DNA from: G039029935 sp039029935
GTDB taxonomy: Bacteria; Chloroflexota; Anaerolineae; Caldilineales; Caldilineaceae
Length of the DNA stretch: 15,482 bases
Assembly: GCA_039029935.1 (NCBI GenBank)
Contig: JBCCFC010000155.1
Location: 1 to 15,482, forward strand
Direction: 5' to 3'
The notes under the pieces are model-generated. The model was not told where the DNA came from. It ran no database searches and was given only the letters and a program-made list of their open reading frames with translations. How positions within the stretch are numbered: the first letter of the stretch is position 1; every line of letters starts with the position of its first letter. Shown here one piece after another: positions 1 to 7,789 of the stretch. A program made the translations under genes and the position numbers.

Positions 1-26
1 CACCAGCAACACGATGACCATTCTGA

Positions 27-1724
27 CCATCCGCTGGTGGCGACCGCTTCGTTTTCTGGGATGCTGAGAACTTCCCAGATGTTGTGCCAAACTTAGCCAA
101 GAGTTGGGAAATCAACGAAGGTGGTCAGGAAATCATCATCATCCTGCGTGAAGGCGTCAAATGGTCTGATGGTACACCATTCACCTCTGCTGATGTCATG
201 TTCTGGTTTGACCACATGTATCAGAACGCAGACTTGGTTCCTGTACGCTCTCCATTCTTCAACATTGACGATGGTGGCAACTTGGAAGCGCTTGATGACT
301 ACACACTGCGTTTCACATTTGAGTTTGAAAACAGTCTCTTCTTAGAGGTTCTGGGTAGCTCCGTCAACGTTTTTGGTGGACATGCTATCTTTGGTGGTTC
401 TGCGCTGGGTGGCTATGCACCACGTCACTACATGGAACAGTTCCATCCTGACTTTACGGATGAAGAAGCGTTAGATGCAATGGTTGAAGAAGAAGGCTTT
501 GACAACTGGGTCAACCTCTTCAAAGACAAGAATACATGGCAACGCAATCCAGACCTGCCCGTTGTCACACCTTGGATGACAGAAAATCCAATCACTACAG
601 ACAACTGGGTACTGGTGCGCAACCCATACTACTATGGTGTAGACTCTGCTGGTAATCAACTGCCTTACATCGACCGCATTTCGATGACACTGGCCGAAGA
701 CCCAGAGGTCTTGAACCTGCGTGCGATTGCTGGCGAATATGACTACCAAGCACGTCACGTTTCATTGGCAAACCTGCCTGTCCTGTTGGAAAATGCCGAG
801 CAGGGCAACTACAGCGTTTCATTGGACCCAGCCCAGCATGGTGCAGACGGTGCAATTCAGGTCAACTTGAGCTATCGTGGTGATGACGAAATTGCTATGT
901 GGCTGCAAAATGCCGACTTCCGTCGTGCGCTTTCACTCGCCATTGACCGCTCGTCGATCAACGAAGTTATCTTCTTGGGTATCGGTACAGAGGGTTCTGC
1001 CGTTGTCGCCGAAAGCTCACCATTCAACCCTGGCGCAGAGTACCGTAGCATGTGGTCAGAGTTTGATCTGGACACGGCCAACGAAATGCTCGACGCCATC
1101 GGCTTGACCGAAAAAGATGATGAAGGCTTCCGTCTGCGTACAGACAATGGCGAACGTCTGGTCATTGAGATGAACCCAATTCCAGCCTTTATTCAGTTCA
1201 CCAAATTGGCCGAATTGATCAAGGACGACTGGGCTGATGCAGGTATCTTCCTCAACATTGTTGAGCAGGAACGTGGTCTGGTGATGACCAAACGCACATC
1301 TAATGAATTGCAAGTCTTCTTGTGGCAAAACGACGGTACGGATGAGTTGTTCCTCTATCCATACCATGCATTGCCTGTCACAGGTGTTTCTGCCACAGGT
1401 CCTGGCTATGGTAACTGGTATGCCTCTGGTGGCGAGACCGGTGTTGAGCCAACCGATGAGAGTGTCTTGAAGGTTATCGACCTCTTTGACCAAGGCTTGA
1501 AAGCCACGCCAGAAGAGCGCATCGCGATTGGTCAGGAAATCTGGAAGATCATCACTGACGAAGTCTGGACCATCGGTACAGTCGGTCAGTCTGGTGCCTT
1601 CATGGGTGTACGCGTTGCCAAGAACAACATAGGCAACACGCCATCTCGCCAGTTCAACATTCAGGCGGGACAGACACCAAATGTATCACGACCTTCTACG
1701 TTCTTCTTTAAAGACGCGGAGTAA
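27..1724 (+). CDS. Peptide-type ABC transporter solute-binding protein (SBP_bac_5 family), 5' end missing or frameshifted
   Basis: This is the extracytoplasmic binding protein that captures peptides or other oligomers for the permeases and ATPases downstream. The frame shows the family's N-lobe hallmark (VPNLAKSWEI, then LREGVKWSDGTPFTSADV), later WMTENPITTDNWVLVRNPYY with YIDRISM, and the C-lobe FRRALSLAIDRSSI. About 565 residues are visible; relatives usually have 600-700, so a signal peptide and roughly the first 80-100 residues are absent. Family-like residues (GGDRFVFWDAENFPDVV) extend upstream of the first possible start codon, GTG at 84, but in-frame TGA codons lie at 15-17 and 24-26. 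Position 27 is therefore the edge of the open frame, not a start. Either a frameshift lies near 20-35 or the gene is damaged. The five-component neighbourhood makes the family call firm; the substrate is unknown. Confidence 0.88.
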   Translation, partial: PSAGGDRFVFWDAENFPDVVPNLAKSWEINEGGQEIIIILREGVKWSDGTPFTSADVMFWFDHMYQNADLVPVRSPFFNIDDGGNLEALDDYTLRFTFEFENSLFLEVLGSSVNVFGGHAIFGGSALGGYAPRHYMEQFHPDFTDEEALDAMVEEEGFDNWVNLFKDKNTWQRNPDLPVVTPWMTENPITTDNWVLVRNPYYYGVDSAGNQLPYIDRISMTLAEDPEVLNLRAIAGEYDYQARHVSLANLPVLLENAEQGNYSVSLDPAQHGADGAIQVNLSYRGDDEIAMWLQNADFRRALSLAIDRSSINEVIFLGIGTEGSAVVAESSPFNPGAEYRSMWSEFDLDTANEMLDAIGLTEKDDEGFRLRTDNGERLVIEMNPIPAFIQFTKLAELIKDDWADAGIFLNIVEQERGLVMTKRTSNELQVFLWQNDGTDELFLYPYHALPVTGVSATGPGYGNWYASGGETGVEPTDESVLKVIDLFDQGLKATPEERIAIGQEIWKIITDEVWTIGTVGQSGAFMGVRVAKNNIGNTPSRQFNIQAGQTPNVSRPSTFFFKDAE

Positions 1725-1762
1725 GCGTGAGGGGGTGACAGGGTGAGGGGGAGACGGGGTGA
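1725..1762 (+). repeat. G-rich heptad tract, potential G-quadruplex
   Basis: Directly after the binding-protein stop codon, a GTGAGGG/GGGTGA-like 7-base pattern repeats about five times. Four G-runs (5, 3, 5 and 4 G) at 1731-1759 are separated by loops of 3-5 bases, which fits the G3+N1-7 quadruplex pattern on the coding strand and hence in the mRNA. It is one of five heptad tracts in the window's intergenic gaps. Confidence 0.6.
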
Positions 1763-1795
1763 AGCTTCGTGACCTCCTTGTGCCGTAGGTCATCG

Positions 1796-1845
1796 CTACC
1801 AGTGTGACGGTTTTGATTCAATGCTGTCACGCTGGTAGTTGAATC
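1796..1845 (+). promoter_or_regulatory. Intercistronic stem-loop after the binding-protein gene, with overlapping second stem
   Basis: Arms 1796-1808 and 1826-1838 pair over 13 positions with one G-T wobble and a 17-base loop. A second perfect 7-bp stem pairs GATTCAA (1815-1821, in the first loop) with TTGAATC (1839-1845, just past the first stem), which gives H-type pseudoknot topology or two alternative structures. No T-run follows, so this is not a typical intrinsic terminator. Its place 72 bases after the stop suggests mRNA 3'-end protection or partial termination. Confidence 0.6.
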
Positions 1846-1893
1846 GTCCCATTTATCAACACAGTTATATGCCCATGTGCAGTGAGGCGTATT

Positions 1894-2487
1894 ATGACAG
1901 TGACCGAATGGATATCACGTGTTGATTACTTATGTTATGAACGTCAAAGCGAGACCAAACATGAATATTTTCAGGGACAAATCCGTGACGTCGAGCCTGC
2001 CAACATTGATCATATCCGGATTGTTGGTGATGTTCTATTTGCTTTGATGTATCACTTACGTTTTTACCATCAAGAAGACCAATATTTTGTGTTTGCTTGC
2101 CAGATGCGAGTGATGACTGGAAACGGGTTTTATACATACCCTGATGTCGTGGTTTTGCCAAATCTAGGAAAATATCAAGACGAGCATGATGACATCTTGC
2201 TCGACCCAACCATCGTCATAGAGGTGATGTCTTCCTCAACGGCTACATATGATCGGGGCGAAAAGTTTCAGCATTACCGTACAACCAGCTCTTTAACTGA
2301 GTATATTCTTATAGCACAAGACACCTGCTCTGTTGAGCACTACACACGTGATGACGATGACACATGGCAGCTAAGAAAAGCGGCCGAATTGTCTGACACG
2401 CTCTATTTGCCAACCATCGACTGTGCGTTGCCACTGTCTATGATATATACCAGAATTGGTTTTGAGCGCTCTAGCTACATATCATGA
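1894..2487 (+). CDS. Uma2 family endonuclease (PD-(D/E)XK fold), copy 1
   Basis: A 197-residue predicted restriction-like nuclease of the Uma2 family, whose cellular role is unknown. Visible features are the N-terminal KHEYFQGQI segment (23-30), the YPDVVVL strand with D84, the VIEVMSSST strand with E110, and RGEKFQHYR (121-129) before the YILI strand. These match the order of Uma2 proteins (E...PDV...EVxSPST...EK..Y). ATG 1894 is preferred over GTG 1882 because a TGAGG Shine-Dalgarno-like stretch lies about 6 bases before it. The gene sits between the transporter's binding protein and first permease, and its stop overlaps the permease start as ATGA (2484-2487). Hand counting 1921-2100 gives about 38% GC, lower than several neighbouring stretches. 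It is shorter than the other two copies, lacks their coiled-coil tail and is clearly diverged from them. Confidence 0.85.
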   Translation: MTVTEWISRVDYLCYERQSETKHEYFQGQIRDVEPANIDHIRIVGDVLFALMYHLRFYHQEDQYFVFACQMRVMTGNGFYTYPDVVVLPNLGKYQDEHDDILLDPTIVIEVMSSSTATYDRGEKFQHYRTTSSLTEYILIAQDTCSVEHYTRDDDDTWQLRKAAELSDTLYLPTIDCALPLSMIYTRIGFERSSYIS

Positions 2488-3485
2488 TTTCATACATTAT
2501 TCGACGATTTCTTGCAGGAATTTTGACCATCTTTGCGGCAACCATCATCTCCTTTGCCGCCATCCAACTTCCCCCAGGAGATTTTGTGACGGCCTATGTT
2601 GCCAGCTTGCAGAGTACGGGTACGGTTGTGACGATGGAAGAGGCGGAGGCGTTACGTCAACAATATGGCCTAGACCGCCCCATGTATATCCAATATATGA
2701 AATGGATGGGGTTGATGTTGGAAGGCAACTTTGGTATGGCAATGGAATATAACCGCCCTGTGCGTGAGGTCATTGGCGACCGCATGACGCTGACTGTGAT
2801 TGTCTCACTGGCCGCGGTCTTGTTTATCTGGGTGCTGGCCTTACCCATTGGCATCTATTCTGCCGTGCGCCAGTATTCCATTGGCGATTATATTTTTACA
2901 TTTATTGGCTTTATTGGGGTCGCCATTCCCAACTTTATGTTGGCATTGGTTGTCCTCTACGTGGGATTTAAGTATTTACAATTTGAGAGCATTGGTGGTC
3001 TATTCTCGCCAGGAATGGGACTGGAACCTTGGGGATGGCCGAAGATTTGGGATATGCTCAAACATTTGCCGTTGCCCGCTGTGATTTTGGGCATTGCGGG
3101 CATGGCCGAGGTTGTGCGTATTATGCGCGCTAATCTGTTGGATGAACTGCGCAAACCCTATGTTGTAACGGCGCGGGCCAAGGGATTGTCCGAGACACGC
3201 GTCATCCTGAAATACCCTGTGCGCGCCGCGCTGAACCCCTTTGCCAGCACCATCGGCTATCTCTTCCCCTTTATTGTTTCTGGTAGTATTATTGTTTCCT
3301 TGGTCCTCAGTTTGCCAACAGTGGGTCCATTGTTGTTTAAAGCGTTGATTGCACAAGATTTGTTTTTGTCCGGTACGATTTTATTGCTGCTCTCTATCCT
3401 AACGGTAATCGGTACGTTTGTCTCCGATTTGATTCTGATGTTTATTGACCCACGTATTCGCTTTGGTATGGAAGGTAGCAGTTAG
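2484..3485 (+). CDS. Peptide-type ABC transporter permease, DppB/OppB family
   Basis: An inner-membrane permease of 333 residues forming half of the translocation channel. The N-terminus (MISYIIRRFLAGIL) is the usual one for DppB-type proteins, and six hydrophobic segments lie near residues 9-29, 102-124, 135-160, 196-215, 258-275 and 297-319. The cytoplasmic coupling loop that docks on the ATPase is at about 225-245 (PYVVTARAKGLSETRVI). The C-terminal LMFIDPRIRF is also typical. Length is near the family norm. The start codon overlaps the Uma2 stop by 4 bases, and I see no Shine-Dalgarno in the 20 bases upstream, so translation probably depends on ribosomes finishing the Uma2 gene. The partner is the permease at 4473. 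Confidence 0.95.
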   Translation: MISYIIRRFLAGILTIFAATIISFAAIQLPPGDFVTAYVASLQSTGTVVTMEEAEALRQQYGLDRPMYIQYMKWMGLMLEGNFGMAMEYNRPVREVIGDRMTLTVIVSLAAVLFIWVLALPIGIYSAVRQYSIGDYIFTFIGFIGVAIPNFMLALVVLYVGFKYLQFESIGGLFSPGMGLEPWGWPKIWDMLKHLPLPAVILGIAGMAEVVRIMRANLLDELRKPYVVTARAKGLSETRVILKYPVRAALNPFASTIGYLFPFIVSGSIIVSLVLSLPTVGPLLFKALIAQDLFLSGTILLLLSILTVIGTFVSDLILMFIDPRIRFGMEGSS

Positions 3486-3500
3486 CGAAAGGGTGTATGT

Positions 3501-4448
3501 ATGCGTACACAGCCAATGATAAAACCTCGACCAGTCGAGCCTATGCCAACAACCCCACCGTTGCTAAATGGATTTTTGGACACTGACTTTTTAGACACTG
3601 ACTTTTTAGACACTGACCTTTTAGACACTGACCTTTTAAACACTGACCAAACTAGGCTAGAACCAGATGAGCAATCTGAAGATGGTAAGTTTGTTTCTGA
3701 AAAGGTTTACTGGGAGAACTACTACGAAACCGAATTAAATTATGAATGGAACAATGGCATTCTGGAGCAAGTACCGATGGCATCATTTTCGCAATCTCGA
3801 ATGTACTACTGGTTTATCAAATTACTCGGTCACTATTTAGAACAATATCAAATTGCTGATACGGTCATGTTAGAAATCGGTTTTCGTCTGGCATTACCCC
3901 ACAAAACCGCTGTTCGCAAGCCCGACCTTGGTGTGATTCGTCGTGATAACCCTATGCCCATACAACCCGATGATCGAAGTTATCACGGGACATTTGATCT
4001 CTGTATTGAATCATTATCTGACTCAAACCGACGCGAAGTTCGACGAGATACTGTTGATAAGCTGGATGAATATCGATCAGTCGGTGTGCGCGAGTATTAT
4101 ATTTTGGATGACCGCCAAAACCGTCATATGGCCTTTTATCGTCTTAATGCGGCGGGTGTTTATGTACCGATTCGACCAACGGCTGACGGCATCATTCGTT
4201 CTGATGTATTGCCCAGATTTCAATTCCGAGAGCAAGATTTATACAACCAGCCATCCACAATTCAGCTTGCCAACGATTCTGTATATCAGGGTTTTGTCAT
4301 GACTGAATATCAACGTGAGCGATTACGTGCCAATCAGGAAGCTCAACGGGCATCACAAGAGGCACAGCGAGCGGCGCAAGTCCTAGAACGCTCGGTACGT
4401 TATGCTGAAAAATTGCGTGAATTGGGCATTGACCCAGATACACTCTAA
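3501..4448 (+). CDS. Uma2 family endonuclease with N-terminal LDTD repeat and C-terminal coiled coil, copy 2
   Basis: A 315-residue Uma2-type nuclease homolog of unknown role. Order: a Pro-rich leader; five tandem 5-residue repeats of the FLDTD type (25-49); an acidic linker; the nuclease core at about 65-205 with YEWNNGILE (81-89), KPDLGVI (D142), DLCIESLSDS (E170), K187 and EYYILDD; a conserved IIRSDVLPRFQFR segment (231-243); and a charged helical tail (about 270-308, RANQEAQRASQEAQRAAQ) likely to form a coiled coil. GAAAGGG at 3487-3493 is a good ribosome site 7 bases before ATG 3501. It lies between the two permease genes, 15 bases after one and 24 before the other, so it should be co-transcribed with them. 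It closely resembles the copy at 7905 in the core and tail. Confidence 0.85.
   Translation: MRTQPMIKPRPVEPMPTTPPLLNGFLDTDFLDTDFLDTDLLDTDLLNTDQTRLEPDEQSEDGKFVSEKVYWENYYETELNYEWNNGILEQVPMASFSQSRMYYWFIKLLGHYLEQYQIADTVMLEIGFRLALPHKTAVRKPDLGVIRRDNPMPIQPDDRSYHGTFDLCIESLSDSNRREVRRDTVDKLDEYRSVGVREYYILDDRQNRHMAFYRLNAAGVYVPIRPTADGIIRSDVLPRFQFREQDLYNQPSTIQLANDSVYQGFVMTEYQRERLRANQEAQRASQEAQRAAQVLERSVRYAEKLRELGIDPDTL
3573..3647 (+). repeat. Five tandem 15-bp units inside the Uma2 gene
   Basis: Units start at 3573, 3588, 3603, 3618 and 3633, each reading ttt/ctt-tta/ttg-gac/aac-act-gac with few changes. Because 15 is a multiple of 3, gain or loss of a unit keeps the frame and only alters the number of (F/L)LDTD repeats in the protein. 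The near identity of neighbouring units suggests slippage-driven expansion. Confidence 0.95.
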
Positions 4449-4472
4449 TAAAAGATAGAACAAATAGAAGCA

Positions 4473-5600
4473 ATGTCAAACCAAACAAAACAAACTGATA
4501 ACGCAGACCGCATCTCGGTAGCCACGCAATGGCAGTTGATGTGGTGGCGGTTCAGAAAACATCGAGCGGCCATTGTTGCAGGCATCGTTCTGCTGATTTT
4601 TTATATCATTGTGCTCTTTGCTGATTTCTTTGCCTATTCCGAGCCAAATCGGGATAACGCGCAGAACTTACTGCTGCCACCACAGCCCGTGCGCATGTGG
4701 GATGGTGATGAGTTTAAACCACATGTCTATGGCTTTACAGGCAAACGCGATCCGAAGACATTTAAAAAGGTCTACAAAATAGACCCTGAAAAGAAAATAC
4801 CCGTTGTCCTCTTTGCCGAGGGCTATGAGTATAAGTTATTTGGGCTTTTTGAAACCAATCGCCACTTGATCGGCGTTGACCGAGAGGCCACTGATACAAT
4901 GGCAGAGGATGCCATCTTTTTGCTGGGGACCGATGGTTTGGGACGTGATGTATTCTCTCGCCTAATGGTCGCCACGCGTCTCTCGATGACGATTGGTCTT
5001 GTCGGCGTAGCACTTAGCCTATTTCTGGGCATTCTGCTGGGTGGCCTCTCCGGTCTGTACGGTGGCTTAGTCGATAATGCGATTCAGCGCCTCATCGAGA
5101 TTGTACGCTCTGTGCCGACCATCCCACTGTGGATGGCACTGGCAGCGGCTGTACCCAGCGATTGGCCGATTGAGCGTGTCTACTTCTTTATCACGCTCAT
5201 CTTGGGCGTCATCGGCTGGACAACACTGGCGCGTGTGGTACGCGGACGCTTCTTGTCTCTACGCTCGGAAGATTTTGTCACGGCGGCAGAATTGGCGGGA
5301 GCCAGCCAATTACGTATCATCTTCCGCCACATGGTCCCATCTTTCCTCAGCCATATCATCGCTGCCACCACGCTTGCCCTCCCAGCCATGATTATCGCCG
5401 AAACCGCGCTCAGCTTTCTCGGTCTAGGATTGCGACCCCCAGCGATCAGTTGGGGCGTCCTCCTCAAAGATGCCCAAAATGTCCAAGCAGTCGCCATTTC
5501 ACCTTGGCTACTCATCCCAGCCATCCCAGTCATCCTAGCCGTTCTCGCCTTCAACTTCCTGGGCGATGGACTCCGCGATGCAGCGGACCCTTATGGATAA
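4473..5600 (+). CDS. Peptide-type ABC transporter permease, DppC/OppC family, with enlarged periplasmic loop
   Basis: The second membrane subunit of the importer, 375 residues. After a cytoplasmic N-terminus (WWRFRKHRAA) and TM1 (33-54) comes an extracytoplasmic insert of roughly 90 residues (about 58-148), then the DppC hallmark LGTDGLGRDVFSRL (151-164), further TM segments, and the ATPase-coupling EAA loop EDFVTAAELAGASQLRIIF (266-284). The C-terminus LGDGLRDAADP is characteristic. Typical DppC proteins have about 300 residues; the extra length is the loop, and similar long-loop versions are known in this permease family. Only a weak AGAAG lies before the ATG. The gene follows the second Uma2 gene and precedes the ATPases. 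Confidence 0.95.
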   Translation: MSNQTKQTDNADRISVATQWQLMWWRFRKHRAAIVAGIVLLIFYIIVLFADFFAYSEPNRDNAQNLLLPPQPVRMWDGDEFKPHVYGFTGKRDPKTFKKVYKIDPEKKIPVVLFAEGYEYKLFGLFETNRHLIGVDREATDTMAEDAIFLLGTDGLGRDVFSRLMVATRLSMTIGLVGVALSLFLGILLGGLSGLYGGLVDNAIQRLIEIVRSVPTIPLWMALAAAVPSDWPIERVYFFITLILGVIGWTTLARVVRGRFLSLRSEDFVTAAELAGASQLRIIFRHMVPSFLSHIIAATTLALPAMIIAETALSFLGLGLRPPAISWGVLLKDAQNVQAVAISPWLLIPAIPVILAVLAFNFLGDGLRDAADPYG

Positions 5601-5677
5601 AGAGTAGTGAAGAGTGAATAGTGAAAAATGAATAGTGAAGAGTTAACGGTTAACTCTTCAACCTTTCAACTTTCAAC
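5601..5677 (+). repeat. Heptad repeat tract with central 25-bp palindrome
   Basis: Eleven consecutive 7-base units fit a constant register from 5601 (tgaagag, tgaatag, tgaaaaa, tgaatag, tgaagag, ttaacgg, ttaactc, ttcaacc, tttcaac, tttcaac). The middle forms a perfect palindrome, 12-base arms 5636-5647 and 5649-5660 around one base, because the second half carries the reverse complement of the first half's unit type. It separates the second permease from the first ATPase gene. An in-frame ATG at 5628 lies inside this tract and is unlikely to be the real start of the next gene. Confidence 0.85.
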
Positions 5678-5687
5678 TAAAAAAACT

Positions 5688-6716
5688 ATGACACAACAAC
5701 CAATACTATCGGTCAAAGATTTAAAAACGTATTTCCATCAAGATGAAGGCGTGATCAAAGCGGTGGATGGGGCTGGCTTTGATGTTTACCCAGGCAAAAC
5801 GCTGGGCATTGTTGGCGAGAGCGGCTGTGGCAAGAGCGTGACCGCACGGTCGATTTTGCGCATTGTCGATGAGGGTGGGCGGATCGAAGATGGGCAGATT
5901 TTGCTGCGGCGGTCAGCCAATGGTTCGGGACCCAATCGCAATGCCGAAGAAATCGACCTCACGACATTTGGGGCCAACAGCCGTGAGATGCGCTCGATTC
6001 GTGGTAACGAGATTGCGCTCATCTTTCAGGAACCCATGACTTCCTTTAGTGCCTTTCACACAGTGGGCAACCAGATTATTGAGGCCATTCGACTGCACAA
6101 AGATGTGACGCGTAAAGAGGCACGTGAAGAGGCCATTGAGCTATTACGCCAAGTCGGGATCCCACGCCCCGAACGTCGTATTGATGAATATTCCTTTCAA
6201 TTAAGTGGTGGTCTGCGGCAACGTGTCATGATTGCAATGGCCCTGTCGAGTGACCCCAAAATTTTGATTGCGGATGAGCCGACGACGGCATTGGACGTGA
6301 CCACACAGGCACAGGTGCTGGAATTGTTGCGTAGTTTGCAAGAAGAAAAGGGGCTGGCGATTATCCTGATCACGCATGACATGGGTGTGATTGCCGAGAT
6401 GGCCGATGATGTCGTGGTGATGTATTTGGGGCGTGTAGTCGAGCAAGGACCCGTTGATGACATCTTTCATGCGCCAAAGCATCCCTACACGCGTTCGCTG
6501 TTGCAGTCAATCCCCAGCATCATGGCCGAGCCACGTACCAAGCTTTCTACGATTCGTGGGGTCATCCCTCATCCGTACAACCGACCGGCTGGCTGTCCAT
6601 TTTATCCACGCTGCCCAGAATTTATGCCTGGAGTCTGCGATGTCAATGAACCACAACTGTTGCCAGAGGGCGATGGTCAAGAGGTAAGCTGCTTTTTATA
6701 TTCACATGAACGATAA
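5688..6716 (+). CDS. Peptide-type ABC transporter ATPase, DppD/OppD family
   Basis: A cytoplasmic nucleotide-binding subunit (342 residues) that powers import. Walker A GESGCGKS (43-50), Q-loop Q114 (IFQEPMTSF), signature LSGGLRQR (172-179), Walker B ILIADE (192-197) and switch H230 are all intact. The C-terminal oligopeptide-transporter domain has HPYTRSLL and four cysteines (C303, C309, C317, C335), a pattern linked to a [4Fe-4S] cluster in some DppD/OppD proteins. ATG 5688 is chosen since MTQQPILSVKDLKTYF is the usual N-terminus, whereas the longer frame from 5628 is encoded by the repeat tract; no clear Shine-Dalgarno precedes either. The gene overlaps the next ATPase by 11 bases, so the two ATPases are probably made in step. 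Confidence 0.95.
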   Translation: MTQQPILSVKDLKTYFHQDEGVIKAVDGAGFDVYPGKTLGIVGESGCGKSVTARSILRIVDEGGRIEDGQILLRRSANGSGPNRNAEEIDLTTFGANSREMRSIRGNEIALIFQEPMTSFSAFHTVGNQIIEAIRLHKDVTRKEAREEAIELLRQVGIPRPERRIDEYSFQLSGGLRQRVMIAMALSSDPKILIADEPTTALDVTTQAQVLELLRSLQEEKGLAIILITHDMGVIAEMADDVVVMYLGRVVEQGPVDDIFHAPKHPYTRSLLQSIPSIMAEPRTKLSTIRGVIPHPYNRPAGCPFYPRCPEFMPGVCDVNEPQLLPEGDGQEVSCFLYSHER

Positions 6717-7719
6717 ACCATTATTAGAAGTCACCAATCTCAAAAAATATTTTCCCATCCGCAAAGGGCTGCTACGCCGTGTGGTCGGGCATGTCCGTGC
6801 GGTTGATGGGGTCAACTTCCACATCAACAAAGGGGAGACGCTGTCACTGGTTGGCGAAAGTGGTTGCGGCAAGACGACCACGTCGCGCTGTGTACTACGC
6901 GCTTTGCCACCCACATCGGGCGATATCCATTTTTTGAGCGATGATGATACCGTTGTCAATCTGGCGACCGTGCCCAAACGCGAACTCAAACCGTTACGCC
7001 GTCAGATGCAGATGATCTTTCAGGACCCCTTTTCCTCGCTCAACCCGCGCATGACGGTCTTTGACATCATTTCGGAACCACTCTTGGTTAACCAAATTGG
7101 GACTGCCAATGAGCGTCGTGACCGTGTGACCGAATTACTGGAGTTAGTCGGGTTGCCGCCGGAGTTTGTGAACCGTTATCCCCACGCCTTTAGTGGTGGT
7201 CAACGGCAGCGTATTGGCATTGCCCGCGCCTTGGCACTAAATCCCGCATTGATTGTGGCCGATGAACCTGTTTCTGCGCTGGATGTGTCGGTACAAGCAC
7301 AGATTGTCAACCTGTTACTGGAATTACAAGAAGAGTTGGGATTGGCCTATCTCTTTGTCGCCCACGACTTGAGTGTGGTCAAGCATGTGAGCGACCGTGT
7401 AGCCGTGATGTATGTCGGGCAAATCGTCGAGATTGCCGAGACCAACACGCTCTTCCACACGCCCAAACATCCCTACACCGAAGCCCTACTCTCCGCTGTC
7501 CCCAAACCCGATCCACGTCTCCGTGCCCAGCGTATTATTTTGGAGGGTGATGTTGCTGACCCTGCCAATCCGCCATCGGGCTGTTACTTTCATCCGCGTT
7601 GCCGCTATGCTACCGAGCAATGTAAGACTGAATCGCCTGCATTGCGTGAAGTGGTTCAAGGGCATTTTGTAAGCTGTCACCGAGCGGAAGAAATAGAATT
7701 AGCTGGTATCACTGAGTAA
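6706..7719 (+). CDS. Peptide-type ABC transporter ATPase, DppF/OppF family
   Basis: The second nucleotide-binding subunit (337 residues), expected to pair with the DppD-type protein. Walker A GESGCGKT (50-57), Q106 (IFQDPFSSLNPRMTV, the typical DppF Q-loop), signature FSGGQRQR (162-169), Walker B LIVADE (182-187) and H220 are complete. HPYTEALLSAVP and cysteines C293, C299, C306 and C324 mark the C-terminal oligopeptide-transporter domain. It starts inside the end of the preceding ATPase gene and is the last gene before a strong terminator, which closes the importer operon. Confidence 0.96.
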   Translation: MNDKPLLEVTNLKKYFPIRKGLLRRVVGHVRAVDGVNFHINKGETLSLVGESGCGKTTTSRCVLRALPPTSGDIHFLSDDDTVVNLATVPKRELKPLRRQMQMIFQDPFSSLNPRMTVFDIISEPLLVNQIGTANERRDRVTELLELVGLPPEFVNRYPHAFSGGQRQRIGIARALALNPALIVADEPVSALDVSVQAQIVNLLLELQEELGLAYLFVAHDLSVVKHVSDRVAVMYVGQIVEIAETNTLFHTPKHPYTEALLSAVPKPDPRLRAQRIILEGDVADPANPPSGCYFHPRCRYATEQCKTESPALREVVQGHFVSCHRAEEIELAGITE

Positions 7720-7731
7720 TAATAACACTTC

Positions 7732-7767
7732 ATCGAAAACGCCAGTCAACAGACTGGCGTTTTCGAT
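7732..7767 (+). terminator. Terminator hairpin closing the peptide-importer operon
   Basis: Perfect 16-bp inverted repeat: arms 7732-7747 and 7752-7767 with loop AACA. It lies 13 bases after the stop codon of the last ATPase gene. The right arm carries TTTT near its 3' end. Because arms are A/T at the outside and GC-rich at the centre, it could work in both directions, but no gene converges on it here. Confidence 0.9.
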
Positions 7768-7789
7768 AGAATTTGCTATGCACATGAGT

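Noticed and set aside
1056..1493. A 145-codon open frame on the minus strand inside the peptide-binding-protein gene
   Set aside because: It lies fully opposite a well-supported gene, has no recognisable motif and no ribosome site that I could find; it is a shadow of the coding strand.
1839..1870. TTGAAT and TTATAT as a promoter for the first Uma2 gene
   Set aside because: The spacing of about 20 bases is too wide and the first element is part of a stem-loop; co-transcription with the binding-protein gene is simpler.
5601..5677. Repeats considered as a CRISPR array or transposon ends
   Set aside because: Units are 7 bases without unique spacers, and there is no transposase, target duplication or cas gene in the window.
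5628..5687. Extended N-terminus of the DppD-type ATPase from ATG 5628
   Set aside because: These 20 codons are made of heptad repeat sequence, while the ATG at 5688 gives the normal family N-terminus.
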